A stretch of DNA of 44,918 nucleotides. Source: an uncultured Bacteroidales bacterium. GTDB lineage: Bacteria > Bacteroidota > Bacteroidia > Bacteroidales > P3. Under the pieces are notes generated by a model that worked only from the letters and a program-made list of their open reading frames with translations, was not told the origin of the DNA and did not search any database. How positions within the stretch are numbered: position 1 is the first letter of the stretch; each line of letters begins with the position of its first letter. Below, piece by piece: positions 33,788 to 43,319 of the stretch. The position numbers and the translations under genes were made by a program. The stretch spans positions 1-44,918 of the forward strand of contig ONIP01000015.1 in NCBI GenBank assembly GCA_900317955.1, given 5' to 3'.

Positions 33788-34930
33788 ATGAAAAAACACC
33801 TTGTATTATTCTCATTGGTTGTGCTTCTCTGTTTTCAGATTCAAGCACAGGACTCTGCATACGCCCGTCATATTATAAAGGAACTTGCTTCAAGTGCAAT
33901 GTATGGGCGGGGAGCGAGCTACCACGGTGACTCGATTGCTGCTGCATTCCTTGCATCCGAAATGCAACGTCTTGGTCTATTGCCTTTGCAAGTCAACTAC
34001 ATGCAGCATTATACGTATGACTGTTACAGTCTTGAAGGTCCAGTAGAACTCACAATTAACGGGATTGAATTGCAGCCATATACTCAGTTTCGGTTTGTTC
34101 CAACAACCAGTCAGTCATTTTCCAAGCGATTGAATGAGGCTACTTGGTCCAAGCAGTTGAAGGACGGCACTTGGGTGATAGGGGTGAAGCAACTCGACAC
34201 TTATAGTCCAATAACTGGTCCCCAACGAACTAATCCTGTGTGCATTGAAGTAATCGACACATTAATAACCAAGCGTGTGAGAAAAGTACATGCCAATGTT
34301 CCCATTCATTTTCAGCCTCAATATAAAACTCAGAATGTGGTTGGATATGTTCGTGGGGTAATTGATTCAATGATTGTTTTTACCGCACACTACGACCATT
34401 GTGGCACGATGGGAGACGGAGTGATATTTCCTGGGGCACACGACAATGCCAGCGGTGTTGCTGCTGTGATGGACCTTGCCCGTATGGCTGCCTCTCAGAA
34501 GCCTTATTATACTATGGTTTTCATGCTTTTCAGTGGAGAAGAATCTGGTCTTAAAGGTTCACGCTATGCTGCTGAAAATCCGCTTATCGACTATTCTAAG
34601 GTTAAACTGCTTTGCAATATAGATATGTTTTGTGGTGGCGACGAAGGAATTATGTTCTTTAATGCCAAGAGCGACAATACAAAGCCATTCTTTGAAAAGT
34701 TGAAATCGCTTAATGACCAGACGCATGCTGCACCAGAAATCCGTCCGCGTGAAAACCGTCCGAATAGCGACCATTATTGGTTTTCTAACTATTGTCCATC
34801 AATATTTTTACTTACTATGGGGCAGCCATACGGTGGCTACCATGATCCCTACGACATTTGCGAAGAATGTGGCCTTGGTCACTACAATGCATATCTTCAA
34901 ATGATAAAACAATTGTCAGGTTTAGAATAA
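33788..34930 (+). CDS. secreted M28-family zinc aminopeptidase
   Basis: 380 residues with an N-terminal signal peptide (MKKHLVLFSLVVLLCFQIQA, then QDSAY). The peptidase has the M28 zinc ligands: His201 (TAHYDHCG), Asp219 (GAHDNASG), catalytic Glu251 and ligand Glu252 (FSGEESGLKGS), Asp279 (CNIDMF) and His352 (GYHDPYD). GEESGLKGSRY and PGAHDNASGVAA are the usual blocks. It is predicted to remove N-terminal amino acids or split small peptides in the periplasm or outside the cell. It is the last gene of the row, 12 bp after the permease, which might take up its products. Confidence 0.92.
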   Translation: MKKHLVLFSLVVLLCFQIQAQDSAYARHIIKELASSAMYGRGASYHGDSIAAAFLASEMQRLGLLPLQVNYMQHYTYDCYSLEGPVELTINGIELQPYTQFRFVPTTSQSFSKRLNEATWSKQLKDGTWVIGVKQLDTYSPITGPQRTNPVCIEVIDTLITKRVRKVHANVPIHFQPQYKTQNVVGYVRGVIDSMIVFTAHYDHCGTMGDGVIFPGAHDNASGVAAVMDLARMAASQKPYYTMVFMLFSGEESGLKGSRYAAENPLIDYSKVKLLCNIDMFCGGDEGIMFFNAKSDNTKPFFEKLKSLNDQTHAAPEIRPRENRPNSDHYWFSNYCPSIFLLTMGQPYGGYHDPYDICEECGLGHYNAYLQMIKQLSGLE

Positions 34931-35196
34931 TGTCTCAAACTTCGACCATTTATAGTAGGAGGTATTACTTTACTCACTACTTAACATAACATGGATACTC
35001 ATAAATTTCGCACTATTAAAAAACCAAGTATTCACTTCAAAAAGCATTGGAATTTAATTACTTCGATAGTAAGACGGTGAAATTACATTTATTCTACAAC
35101 TGAATTGAACTTTAAATTTGGAAAACAATAATAGAACAAGCGTAGGAAAAATGCTGATGGTTTGAAACTAAAGTTTGTGTATTATGAATAATAAAC
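34931..35196. other. spacer without a gene
   Basis: AT-rich stretch between the M28 gene and the terminator at 35197. I see no open frame of interest, no promoter box and no repeat in it. Confidence 0.5.
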
Positions 35197-35222
35197 AAAG
35201 GTCGCAGACATCTGCGACCTTT
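35197..35222. terminator. bidirectional terminator
   Basis: AAAGGTCGCAGA-CA-TCTGCGACCTTT is a perfect 12-bp stem with a 2-nt loop and T-runs on either strand. It lies 27 bp after the stop of the minus-strand TPR gene at 35250 and can also stop transcription from the plus-strand row. Confidence 0.8.
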
Positions 35223-35249
35223 GTGTTATTTTAGAATTGCTATGATTTA

Positions 35250-36476
35250 TCAACCAGCATATTTTTTAAGTTCTTCGATGCGGGCTTTGATGGGTTTGAG
35301 TTCTTCGTACATCTCGAGGCGAGCGTAGACGATGTTGAGAGCTGTGAGGCAGTGATAGAGATTGCTGCGATTTGCACCCTGGCCTTCGGCGTCAAGATTG
35401 TCGATGAACTGGATGGCGTTGATGAAGTAAGGAATAGACTGGCGCATGAGGTCTTTCGATTCATTGTCGAGTTTTTCATACTCACCGTTTTCATAATCCT
35501 CGGGAGGAATAAGGTCGGCTTGTTTGATTTTGTCAACAGCGCGGTTGTAGAGCATTTTGCCAAGGCCGAAGTTGGCGAGGAACTGGTTGGGCAGAACACT
35601 GAGTGATTCTTTGTAGCGTTTTTCTGCATTTGCGAAGTCCTCTACGCTTTCATATACAGCACCGGCAGCAGCGAGCAGGCTGGGATGCACTTCGGGGTTG
35701 TTGGCTGAATTGGCGATAGCCTTTTCGATTTCAGCGTTGCCGTTTTCCATGTCGCCTTTCAGGAGGTAAGCCTCGGCAAGGAGCATGTTGGCGTTATAGT
35801 CGTTTTTGGAGGCTTTGGTGTAGTTCTGAGCAACCTTGATGGCTTCGTTGGTGTCGCCCTGAGCTTTGTAGATGCTGAAGAGAGTCTTGTAGACGAGTTG
35901 TTCTTTGGAACGGGTGCGCACCAGAGGTTTGAAGTATTTGAGAATAGCCGTGGTGTCGTGTGCGTTCATGGCAGCCTTGCCGGCGAGGGTGTACGACTCG
36001 GAAGCGTACTCTTTCTTACCACATTCGTTGAAGGCTTTGACGGATTCTTCAGAGAGAGCCATGGCTTGGTTCCAGTCCTGTTTGTTGAAAGCGTCGATTG
36101 CTTTTTTGAAGTACTCGTTGCCTACGAAGCTGAGGATGGTGTTGTTGCCTTCAGCATATTCGTGTTCGGTGTCGAGTTCCTTGCAGCGCAAAGCAGCGTT
36201 TTTGCATTTCTCCAGCCAGTTGGGATCGAGGTCTTTGTATTTCGATTTGGGCTTTTCGGCTTCGCCGCCGATCTGGCTGTAGATGATGCCGGCATAGTAC
36301 CATGTTTTGGCATCGTTACGTGTCTGCTCGTGTTCGCAGGCGGGGTCGATAAGTTTTTTGGCTTTGTCCAAGTAGCCTCTGTTCTGGGCTTCGCGGGCAC
36401 TGGTGACGTTAAGGGACTGTGCTCCGGCGGCATAACCGATGGCTATGAAAGCCAACATTAATGCGATTTTCTTCAT
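35250..36476 (-). CDS. periplasmic TPR protein
   Basis: 408 residues with a signal peptide (MKKIALMLAFIAIGYAAGAQ). Tetratricopeptide-type helices fill the chain, for example KTWYYAGIIYSQIGG, DYNANMLLAEAYLLKGDMEN, and VYESVEDFANAEKRYKESLS, then YHCLTALNIVYARLEMYEEL. It probably acts as a protein-binding scaffold in the periplasm. The gene follows gyrA by 72 bp on the same strand, a gene order I recall from Bacteroides (clpC - gyrA - TPR). A strong hairpin terminator (35197-35222) follows. Partner proteins are unknown. Confidence 0.88.
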   Translation of the reverse strand: MKKIALMLAFIAIGYAAGAQSLNVTSAREAQNRGYLDKAKKLIDPACEHEQTRNDAKTWYYAGIIYSQIGGEAEKPKSKYKDLDPNWLEKCKNAALRCKELDTEHEYAEGNNTILSFVGNEYFKKAIDAFNKQDWNQAMALSEESVKAFNECGKKEYASESYTLAGKAAMNAHDTTAILKYFKPLVRTRSKEQLVYKTLFSIYKAQGDTNEAIKVAQNYTKASKNDYNANMLLAEAYLLKGDMENGNAEIEKAIANSANNPEVHPSLLAAAGAVYESVEDFANAEKRYKESLSVLPNQFLANFGLGKMLYNRAVDKIKQADLIPPEDYENGEYEKLDNESKDLMRQSIPYFINAIQFIDNLDAEGQGANRSNLYHCLTALNIVYARLEMYEELKPIKARIEELKKYAG

Positions 36477-36548
36477 GATATTAGTTTTTGGGTTTTGTTT
36501 TGCTATTATGTATTATTTGATTTTGATTTATTGCAGAGTACCTCTCCC

Positions 36549-39101
36549 CTACTCGTTGTCGGGAGTTTCGGGAGTGGTGTTATCGTCTTGGTTTTCTGTT
36601 GTTTCACCTTCCTGAATATCGGGATTTTCCTCTTCATTTTCGGTGGGCACCTTGGTAATGGAGGCGATGAAGTCCTTACCCCTGAGGTTGATGAGTTTCA
36701 CGCCCTGGGTGTTGCGGCCAAGGATGCGGAGGTCGCTCACTTTCATGCGGATGGTGATGCCCGAACGGTTGATGATCATGAGGTCTTCTTCGTCGTTGAC
36801 ATTGGTAAGGGCAACAATGCCACCGGTTTTGTCGGTTACTTTCATGGTGGTGACTCCCTTGCCGCCACGGTGGGTGGGACGGTAGCCTTGGTTCTTGTCG
36901 GGGTCGTATTTGAGTTGGGATTTTTTACCGTAGCCGTTTTCACTGACCACGAGGATGTCCTCGTTCTCGTTGTTGGTGCAGATCATGCTGATGACAGCAT
37001 CGTCGTCGCCGGAGAGCGTTATGCCCTTGACACCGGAGGCACCGCGACCCATTTCGCGGAACTCTTTTTCTGTGCAACGAACCACCTTGCCGTTCTTGGA
37101 GGCGATGAGGAGTTCGCTGTTGCCGTCGGTAAGGCAAGCGGTGACAAGTTCGTCGCCTTCGCGAATGCCTACAGCAATAATGCCATTGGCACGCGGACGT
37201 GAGTATGCCTCGAGCGGGGTTTTCTTCACAACGCCGTTCTTGGTGCACATGACGATGAAGTGGGATTTCAAGTATTCCTCTTCACTGAGGTTGTTGACAT
37301 TGACGAATGCCTTGACTTTGTCGTCGGGTTCAATATTAATCATATTGAGGATGGGGCGGCCTTTGGCGTTCTTCTCACCTTCGGGGACTTCGAAAGCGCG
37401 CATCCAGTAGCAACGGCCTTTCTCGGTAAAGAAAAGGAGGTAGTTGTGGTTGGTGCACATGAAGATGTGTTCGACGAAGTCTTCGCTGCGGACTGCGCTG
37501 CCTTTGGAACCAACACCGCCGCGGGTCTGTGCACGATATTCGCTGAGGAGGGTGCGCTTGATGTATCCCATGTGCGAGATGGTGATGACCACCTGGTCGT
37601 CGGGGATAGTGTCTTCGATGCGGAAGTTGTGGGCTTCGTAACGGATGGCAGTGCGGCGGTCGTCGCCGTATTTTTCACGTATTTCCTTAAGTTCGCCTTT
37701 AATGACGCTCATAAGGACGTTTCTGTCGCCGAGGATTTCTTTGCAGCGAGCAATGAAACGGAGTTTTTCGTCGTATTCGTCTTGGAGTTTCTGGCGTTCC
37801 ATGCCGGTGAGCTGGCGGAGACGCATCTCGACGATGGCTTGGGCTTGGAGCTCGCTGAATTGCCAAGTGTCCATAAGACCCTGGCGGGCTTCATCAACGG
37901 ACTTGGAGCGTTTGATGAGTTGGATGATTTCGTCGATGATATCGATGGCGCGCAGGAAACCTTCAAGCAGGTGGGCACGACGCTCGGCCTCGGCCATGTC
38001 GAACTTGGTGCGACGGGTTACCACCTCTTCGCGGTGTTGGACAAAGTTCTGGATAAGGTCTTTGAGGTTAAGAAGCATGGGGCGGCCATGAACCAAGGCG
38101 ATGTTGTTGACGGCGAAGGAACTTTGGAGTTCGCTGAGTTGGAAGAGTTTGTTGAGAATGACATTGGGGACAACATCGTGGCGAAGCATGTAGACGACGC
38201 GGGTGCCTTCTTTGTCGGATTCATCGCGGATGTCGGTAATGCCGACAATCTTACCGTCTTTAACCAGTTGGGCTTGGCGTTTGATCATCTCGCTTTTGTT
38301 GACACCGTAAGGAATGGTGTGTGCTACGATGATGTTGCGTCCTTTGTTGTCGACATCGATAGAGGTGTCGGCACGGAGCACCACGCTGCCGCGGCCGGTG
38401 GTGTAGGCATCGCGGACGCCGTTGTAGCCGTAGATGGTGCCGCCGCCGGGGAAGTCGGGAGCCTTTACATATTGCATGAGCTCTTCGACAGTGATGTCGT
38501 TATTGTCGATATAGGCTATACAGCCGTCGAGAACTTCGCGGAGATTGTGGGTGGGCATGTTGGTTGCCATACCCACTGCAATGCCGTTAGAGCCGTTGAC
38601 AAGCAAGTTGGGGATGCGGGCGGGGAGAACGGTAGGCTCTTCACGCTCGTTGGTGTAGGTGGGCATCATGTCGACTGTGTCCTTCTTGATGTCGGCCATC
38701 ATCTCGTTGGCTATTTGCTCCATGCGGCACTCAGTGTAACGCATGGCGGCAGGGCTGTCGCCGTCGATGGAGCCGAAGTTACCTTGACCGTCGACCATGG
38801 GGTAGCGCATATTCCAGGGCTGAGCCATGCGTACCATGGCGAAGTATACGGAAGAGTCGCCGTGGGGGTGGTACTGACCAAGCACTTCACCGACCACGGT
38901 GGCAGACTTGCGGTAGGCGGTATTGTAGAACATGCCCATGTCGTTCATGGCAAAAAGGATGCGGCGTTGAACGGGCTTGAGACCGTCCCTGACATCGGGC
39001 AATGCACGCGACACGATAACTGACATTGCATAGTCAATATAGGCAGTTTTCATGGTAGTTTCGATGTCTACGCGCGTGATTTTTTCGTTTTCAGAAATCA
39101 T
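36549..39101 (-). CDS. gyrA: DNA gyrase subunit A
   Basis: 850 residues. The DNA-cleavage tyrosine is Tyr122 in [10 protein letters not shown]. The quinolone region reads [19 protein letters not shown], with Ser83 kept but Phe at the place of E. coli Asp87. Six beta-pinwheel blades fill the C-terminal third, and the GyrA box is present as THRGGKG (usually QRRGGKG). The acidic tail ([16 protein letters not shown] onward) is long. As part of the A2B2 tetramer it introduces negative supercoils. A TATCTTTG box lies at 39163-39170. The divergent clpC gene is ~580 bp away. parC is less likely because of length and the GyrA box. Confidence 0.95.
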   Translation of the reverse strand: MISENEKITRVDIETTMKTAYIDYAMSVIVSRALPDVRDGLKPVQRRILFAMNDMGMFYNTAYRKSATVVGEVLGQYHPHGDSSVYFAMVRMAQPWNMRYPMVDGQGNFGSIDGDSPAAMRYTECRMEQIANEMMADIKKDTVDMMPTYTNEREEPTVLPARIPNLLVNGSNGIAVGMATNMPTHNLREVLDGCIAYIDNNDITVEELMQYVKAPDFPGGGTIYGYNGVRDAYTTGRGSVVLRADTSIDVDNKGRNIIVAHTIPYGVNKSEMIKRQAQLVKDGKIVGITDIRDESDKEGTRVVYMLRHDVVPNVILNKLFQLSELQSSFAVNNIALVHGRPMLLNLKDLIQNFVQHREEVVTRRTKFDMAEAERRAHLLEGFLRAIDIIDEIIQLIKRSKSVDEARQGLMDTWQFSELQAQAIVEMRLRQLTGMERQKLQDEYDEKLRFIARCKEILGDRNVLMSVIKGELKEIREKYGDDRRTAIRYEAHNFRIEDTIPDDQVVITISHMGYIKRTLLSEYRAQTRGGVGSKGSAVRSEDFVEHIFMCTNHNYLLFFTEKGRCYWMRAFEVPEGEKNAKGRPILNMINIEPDDKVKAFVNVNNLSEEEYLKSHFIVMCTKNGVVKKTPLEAYSRPRANGIIAVGIREGDELVTACLTDGNSELLIASKNGKVVRCTEKEFREMGRGASGVKGITLSGDDDAVISMICTNNENEDILVVSENGYGKKSQLKYDPDKNQGYRPTHRGGKGVTTMKVTDKTGGIVALTNVNDEEDLMIINRSGITIRMKVSDLRILGRNTQGVKLINLRGKDFIASITKVPTENEEENPDIQEGETTENQDDNTTPETPDNE

Positions 39102-39162
39102 CTTTTATATATTTTGTTGTGTCTCAGATGTAAAATAGCAATGTTTTTTTGCAATTAAAATA

Positions 39163-39170
39163 CAAAGATA
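39163..39170 (-). promoter_or_regulatory. -7 promoter box of gyrA
   Basis: CAAAGATA on the plus strand reads TATCTTTG on the minus strand, 61 bp upstream of the gyrA start, preceded by a long A-run (minus strand). Confidence 0.6.
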
Positions 39171-39441
39171 CGATTTTTTTTTCAATTAGCATCCTTTTTT
39201 CTCTTGGCATTTTTCCACTTTTTCTTCACTATTTTTTGTCAGTTCTAAAAATGCCCCTGTTTAGTTTCATTTTCCGCCTTTTTCACGCCTATATTCTTGC
39301 CTCGGACGCACAGTTGTTGTTACAGAATGCGGAGGGTGTGTTTTTTTTACCGGATGAGGTAACAAGGATGAGGAAGTGAGGTCTTTAATCCTTTTTAGAT
39401 GTTACAATAAAGAAGTGTTCGATTAATTTGTTTTTTGTGTC

Positions 39442-39524
39442 GCGTCCCGTCGGGACGCATATTGTTACCACTGATAATCACCGCACTGCGTACGGTGTTA
39501 TTCATATCACACCCCGTTGGGGTG
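39442..39524. repeat. three successive palindromes between gyrA and clpC
   Basis: GCGTCCCG-T-CGGGACGC (39442-39458), CACCG-CACTGCGTA-CGGTG (39479-39497) and CACCCC-GTT-GGGGTG (39510-39524 with a 1-base extension). They occupy the ~500 bp gap between the divergent promoters and resemble REP-type repeats of Bacteroidales. Nothing else is recognised in 39171-39630. Confidence 0.65.
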
Positions 39525-39630
39525 ATTAATAGAAGTTCCTTAAAATATATGTTGAATCTAAACTTTGTTGAAAAAGTCAATATGATACAATAACAAACAA
39601 TAGGGTGTTGAAAATAATTGTGGCACGGAA

Positions 39631-39661
39631 CTTGCTATATCCTGTTTTTGTAGTAATTTTG
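39631..39661 (+). promoter_or_regulatory. promoter of clpC
   Basis: CTTG (39631-39634) as a -33 element and TAATTTTG (39654-39661) as the -7 box, 19 bp apart. The clpC start codon is 18 bp after the box, giving a very short leader. Confidence 0.55.
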
Positions 39662-39679
39662 CACTTGTAAATTTATATT

Positions 39680-42325
39680 ATGGAACCTACATTAACAGAA
39701 GGCACTAAGCAAGCGATATCGTATAGCCGTGACGAGGCTATCAGATTGAAAAACGGAGCAATAGGGGCAGAACATCTGCTGCTTGGAATACTCCGTGTAC
39801 GCGAATGTTCGGCAGTGAAAATGATGAAGGAAAGCGGTATGGATTTGTCAGAAGTAAAGAGTCGTATAGAGAATATGGTGGGACATCTTGACAGTGATAT
39901 ACGCTATTCGATGGACAGCGAGATACCGATGCTGCGTCAGACAGAGAAGATACTCAGGCTCAGCTTCCTTGAAAGTACAAGGATGAAGTCGAAGGCTATC
40001 CACACGATTCATTTGCTGCTGGCCATATTGAAAGAAAATGAGAATACAGCGGCGCAGGTGCTGCAGCAGTATGGAGTGGATTATGCCAGTTGCACTAACT
40101 ACCTGAAAAATGAGGGCGACTTGCCTATGGCAGAGTCTGATGGGAGCCAGGTGCCTCCCCTACCCGATTTTCGTTCACAAACGAGCGAGGACGACAACGA
40201 CGACCCATTCCTCAACCCCGACGAAGAACAGTTGCGAGGATATGCAAGGGGCTCCAATGCGGGCAACACGCCCAAGTCGGAAAACAAAACCCCCGCGTTG
40301 GAGAACTTTGGCCGCGACTTGACACGGATGGCCCGTGAAGGGAAACTTGACCCTATTGTAGGACGCGACAAAGAGTTGGAACGCATAGCACAGATTCTGT
40401 CCCGAAGAAAGAAAAACAACCCCATTTTGATAGGCGAACCCGGCGTTGGCAAGAGTGCCATAGCCGAAGGGTTGGCACTGCGCATTGTGGAAGGCAGAGT
40501 GCCCCGTACGTTGTATGACAAACGAATCATCTCGCTCGACCTTGCCTCGTTGGTGGCTGGAACAAAGTACCGTGGCCAGTTCGAGGAGCGTATGAAAGCC
40601 GTTCTTAACGAGTTGGAGAAGAATCCTGACATCATTATCTTTATCGACGAGATACATACCATTGTAGGCGCCGGCAGCGCGAGCGGTTCGCTCGATGCCT
40701 CGAATATGTTCAAGCCCGCATTGGCAAGAGGTGAAATACAGTGCATTGGCACCACCACCCTTGACGAGTACCGGCAATATATCGAAAAAGACGGAGCCTT
40801 GGAACGCAGATTCCAAAAGATATTGGTCGAAGCCACCACTCCGCAGGAGACACTCGTTATACTAAAGAATATAAAACAAAAATATGAAGACCACCATCTG
40901 GTGCAGTATACCGATGAGGCTTTGAGTGCCTGCATAGCTTTGACGGAGCGATATGTGAGCGACCGCCTGCTGCCTGACAAGGCTATTGACGCATTGGACG
41001 AGGCGGGTGCCCGTGTGAGGATTGCCCATGTGGAGGTGCCTGAGGACATTATTGCCCTTGAGAACGAGATTACCCGTGTGGAGGGTCTGAAAAAAGAGGT
41101 CCTTGCACAGAAGAGCTATAACGAGGCCGCCGAATATCGTGACCAAGAAAGACAGCTGCGCGAAAAACTGGCCGACAGAAAACGGCAATGGGAGACCAAC
41201 GACAGGGACAAACGCGTCCAGGTGACCGACCAGGATGTGGCCGAGGTGGTGGCGATGATGACTGGTGTGCCAGTGCAGCGGATAGCCTCGAGCGAGAGCA
41301 CCCGGTTGCTCCACATGGAAAGCGAATTGCAAGGGACTGTTGTTGGACAGGACGAGGCAGTACGACAGATCTGCAAGGCCATACGCCGTAACCGCGCAGG
41401 ACTGAAAGACCCCAACCGTCCCATCGGTTCGTTTATCTTTGTGGGTCCTACAGGTGTCGGAAAGACTTATCTGACCAAGGTACTGGCCAAATATCTATTT
41501 GAAAGTGAAGCGAACATGATACGCATAGATATGAGCGAGTATATGGAAAAATTCGCCGTGTCGCGACTGATTGGAGCGCCTCCGGGATATGTGGGATATG
41601 AAGAAGGCGGACAGCTTACGGAAAAAGTGCGGCGCAAGCCCTACTCTATCGTCCTGCTTGACGAGATTGAGAAAGCACACCCCGATGTCTTCAATGTCTT
41701 GCTACAGGTGCTTGACGACGGTCAGTTGACAGATGGCCTTGGCCGTAAGGTAGACTTCAAAAATACAATTATCATCATGACCTCCAACATCGGTTCGCGC
41801 CAGTTGAAAGACTTCGGCACCGGAGTGGGATTCAATACGGCCGCCCGCGAAGCCGAACGTGCATCGTTGGAACGGTCGGTGATTGACAAGGAAATGAAGA
41901 AGAAATTTGCCCCCGAGTTCCTTAACCGTGTTGACGACATAGTGTTTTTCAATAGTCTGCAACGGAGTGATATACATAAGATTATTGAAATCGAATTAAA
42001 GGGACTGTTTAAACGTGTCCGTGCGATGGGATACGGCATAGATATTGACGACAAAGCCAAAGATTTCATTCTTCGTAAAGGCTGGGACGAGCAGTATGGA
42101 GCCCGCCCGTTGAAACGTGCCATCCAGCACTATATTGAAGACGACCTTGCCGACGAGATTATCAAGGCAGACATTCTTCTGGGCGACACCATCCATATTA
42201 CAGCACTTGAAGCCACAGACGACAAAACGGAGAGCCTGACTTTCACAGTTGAAAAAGGCGACACCAGCCACCAGTTTGATGCCGCCCTCAGCGAGGCTGC
42301 GCCCGCCGAGGTGAGCGTGGAATAA
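39680..42325 (+). CDS. clpC: AAA+ unfoldase ClpC
   Basis: 881 residues. The N-terminal domain has two Clp repeats (SRDEAIRLKNGAIGAEHLLL and a second near 85-140). AAA module 1 has Walker A GEPGVGKS (from G252) and FIDEIHTIVGAG. A UVR-type coiled coil follows (EVLAQKSYNEAAEYRDQERQ). AAA module 2 has GPTGVGKT (from G589), LLDEIEKAHPDVFN, and sensor residues in FAPEFLNRVDD. It unfolds substrates for ClpP in the cytoplasm; clpP is not nearby. The middle domain size (between ~410 and 520) supports ClpC rather than ClpB. An acidic/alanine tail ends the protein. A hairpin terminator follows. Confidence 0.95.
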   Translation: MEPTLTEGTKQAISYSRDEAIRLKNGAIGAEHLLLGILRVRECSAVKMMKESGMDLSEVKSRIENMVGHLDSDIRYSMDSEIPMLRQTEKILRLSFLESTRMKSKAIHTIHLLLAILKENENTAAQVLQQYGVDYASCTNYLKNEGDLPMAESDGSQVPPLPDFRSQTSEDDNDDPFLNPDEEQLRGYARGSNAGNTPKSENKTPALENFGRDLTRMAREGKLDPIVGRDKELERIAQILSRRKKNNPILIGEPGVGKSAIAEGLALRIVEGRVPRTLYDKRIISLDLASLVAGTKYRGQFEERMKAVLNELEKNPDIIIFIDEIHTIVGAGSASGSLDASNMFKPALARGEIQCIGTTTLDEYRQYIEKDGALERRFQKILVEATTPQETLVILKNIKQKYEDHHLVQYTDEALSACIALTERYVSDRLLPDKAIDALDEAGARVRIAHVEVPEDIIALENEITRVEGLKKEVLAQKSYNEAAEYRDQERQLREKLADRKRQWETNDRDKRVQVTDQDVAEVVAMMTGVPVQRIASSESTRLLHMESELQGTVVGQDEAVRQICKAIRRNRAGLKDPNRPIGSFIFVGPTGVGKTYLTKVLAKYLFESEANMIRIDMSEYMEKFAVSRLIGAPPGYVGYEEGGQLTEKVRRKPYSIVLLDEIEKAHPDVFNVLLQVLDDGQLTDGLGRKVDFKNTIIIMTSNIGSRQLKDFGTGVGFNTAAREAERASLERSVIDKEMKKKFAPEFLNRVDDIVFFNSLQRSDIHKIIEIELKGLFKRVRAMGYGIDIDDKAKDFILRKGWDEQYGARPLKRAIQHYIEDDLADEIIKADILLGDTIHITALEATDDKTESLTFTVEKGDTSHQFDAALSEAAPAEVSVE

Positions 42326-42353
42326 TGAGACGGGCATAGGAATAATCACGTAC

Positions 42354-42382
42354 AAAAGGCTTGCCTCCGAGGCAAGCTTTTT
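42354..42382 (+). terminator. terminator of clpC
   Basis: GCTTGCCT-CCG-AGGCAAGC with flanking AAAA and TTTTT, 29 bp after the clpC stop. One G-T pair lies at the stem base. Confidence 0.8.
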
Positions 42383-42408
42383 GTATGTGCCGCAACAAAG
42401 GGTGTGGT

Positions 42409-42595
42409 TTTCTCAGTTGCGGCAGTTTTGTAATCTGTCGCAAAATAATATAAGGATTTACAATCCGGAAAACAACAATCCTTATTATATTAAGATAATA
42501 AAGCATGTATAACACATTAACCAAAGTAATCTATTTTATCATTTAGACAGTTGTCTATTGGTTTGTTGTCTTTCCCCGACCATATATAATTGCAA
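42409..42595. repeat. left copy of a divergent ~180 bp direct repeat
   Basis: Shares with 44515-44690: TTCTCAGTTGCG, a TTGCGnCAG palindrome around TGTAATCTG, ATATAAGGATTT-CAATCCGG, and later TTGNCTATTGG-TTGTTGTC-like sequence and CCCNACCAT. Similarity extends past the REP palindromes (42418-42443 and 42454-42466), so the copies are more than isolated hairpins. Confidence 0.6.
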
Positions 42596-42724
42596 ATCTG
42601 ACACAACGAACACCGATTAGAACATCTGCCGTTACGGGATAATTATAATGTGCCGTAATAAGACTGTTCCTCCTTTCTTTTACTCAAAGAAGAAAATATT
42701 TTTCGTCATGTAAAAAAAAATGTG

Positions 42725-42732
42725 TATTTTTG
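42725..42732 (+). promoter_or_regulatory. -7 promoter box of the 6S-like RNA
   Basis: TATTTTTG followed by CA, an exact TAnnTTTG match, just upstream of the structured transcript. The start of transcription is expected near 42738. Confidence 0.6.
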
Positions 42733-42737
42733 CATCC

Positions 42738-42931
42738 GATTTCTAAAGAGAAATCACGAAGCGTTATGCCTCAACTTGCAGTTGAAAACCTGAGAAACTT
42801 TCAAATGTTACGCAAGGGAGAGTATAATGGTTTCGCGCGTTTAGCGTGGACTGTTTGCTATTTCTCGTAACAAGGTATTTTCTCAGGACCCTCAACTGAA
42901 GGAGTGGTATATCAGTGCCACGCTTCTTTTT
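42738..42931 (+). ncRNA. ssrS: probable 6S RNA (Bacteroidales-1 type)
   Basis: About 194 nt between a promoter box and an intrinsic terminator with no coding frame. It folds into one long interrupted hairpin: CAGTTGA (42779-42785) pairs with TCAACTG (42892-42898); CCTGAGAAA with TTTCTCAGG; TGTTACG with CGTAACA; and an apical hairpin lies near CGCGC/GCGTG. Large internal bubbles separate these stems and one side carries TATAAT-like sequence (AGTATAATGG), as expected for a promoter mimic. The end is a GAAG-GTGG/CCAC-CTTC terminator with a T5 run (42898-42931). 6S RNA binds sigma-loaded RNA polymerase in stationary phase. Identification rests on fold and my memory of the Bacteroidales-1 motif, not a model search. 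Confidence 0.62.
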
Positions 42932-42977
42932 GTTGTTGGCTTCTTTAGGTACTGGAGAAGCACAAAAGATAGTTTTT

Positions 42978-43256
42978 ATGTCAAAGAACGAGTTGATTCA
43001 GACAGCAAAAGAAATTATTTCTCGAGTATACCCACAGAATATGGGCTATAGTACATTCGTGGATGTAGTAAGTGAATCTGATGAGAAACTATTATCAGAA
43101 TGGACTCATCAACTTTATTTATATTTGCTAAATATAAAAAATCAAAAAGTCACATCCGCCATAGAGTCATTTTTTCCTATTCAGAATGGCAACAGGATAC
43201 GAAAAGCCCATCTACAGGCAATTATTGATATTTTACTTGCAAGTAATGAAGATTAA
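42978..43256 (+). CDS. small protein of unknown function
   Basis: 92 residues from the ATG at 42978 (MSKNELIQTAKEIISRVYPQ). An in-frame ATG at 42915 would start inside the 6S-like terminator and is rejected. The chain is rich in Ile, Leu, Lys and Asn and looks all-helical: LSEWTHQLYLYLLNIKNQKV and AHLQAIIDILLASNED. No signal peptide, membrane helix or known motif is seen. It is AT-rich, like the protease gene 63 bp further on, and unlike clpC upstream. Whether the two work together is unknown. Confidence 0.65.
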   Translation: MSKNELIQTAKEIISRVYPQNMGYSTFVDVVSESDEKLLSEWTHQLYLYLLNIKNQKVTSAIESFFPIQNGNRIRKAHLQAIIDILLASNED

Positions 43257-43319
43257 ATAACTAATTCAATGGCTCATACTTATATAAAAAATATTCTATC
43301 TCAACTAATAAAAAATAAA

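Noticed and set aside
37260..39023. Long plus-strand open frame of 587 codons opposite gyrA
   Set aside because: It is the antisense of a certain gyrA gene; the protein is a low-complexity mix of Val, Asp and Ala with no motif, caused by codon bias.
42915..42977. N-terminal extension of the 92-residue protein starting at 42915
   Set aside because: This start lies inside the terminator hairpin of the 6S-like RNA.
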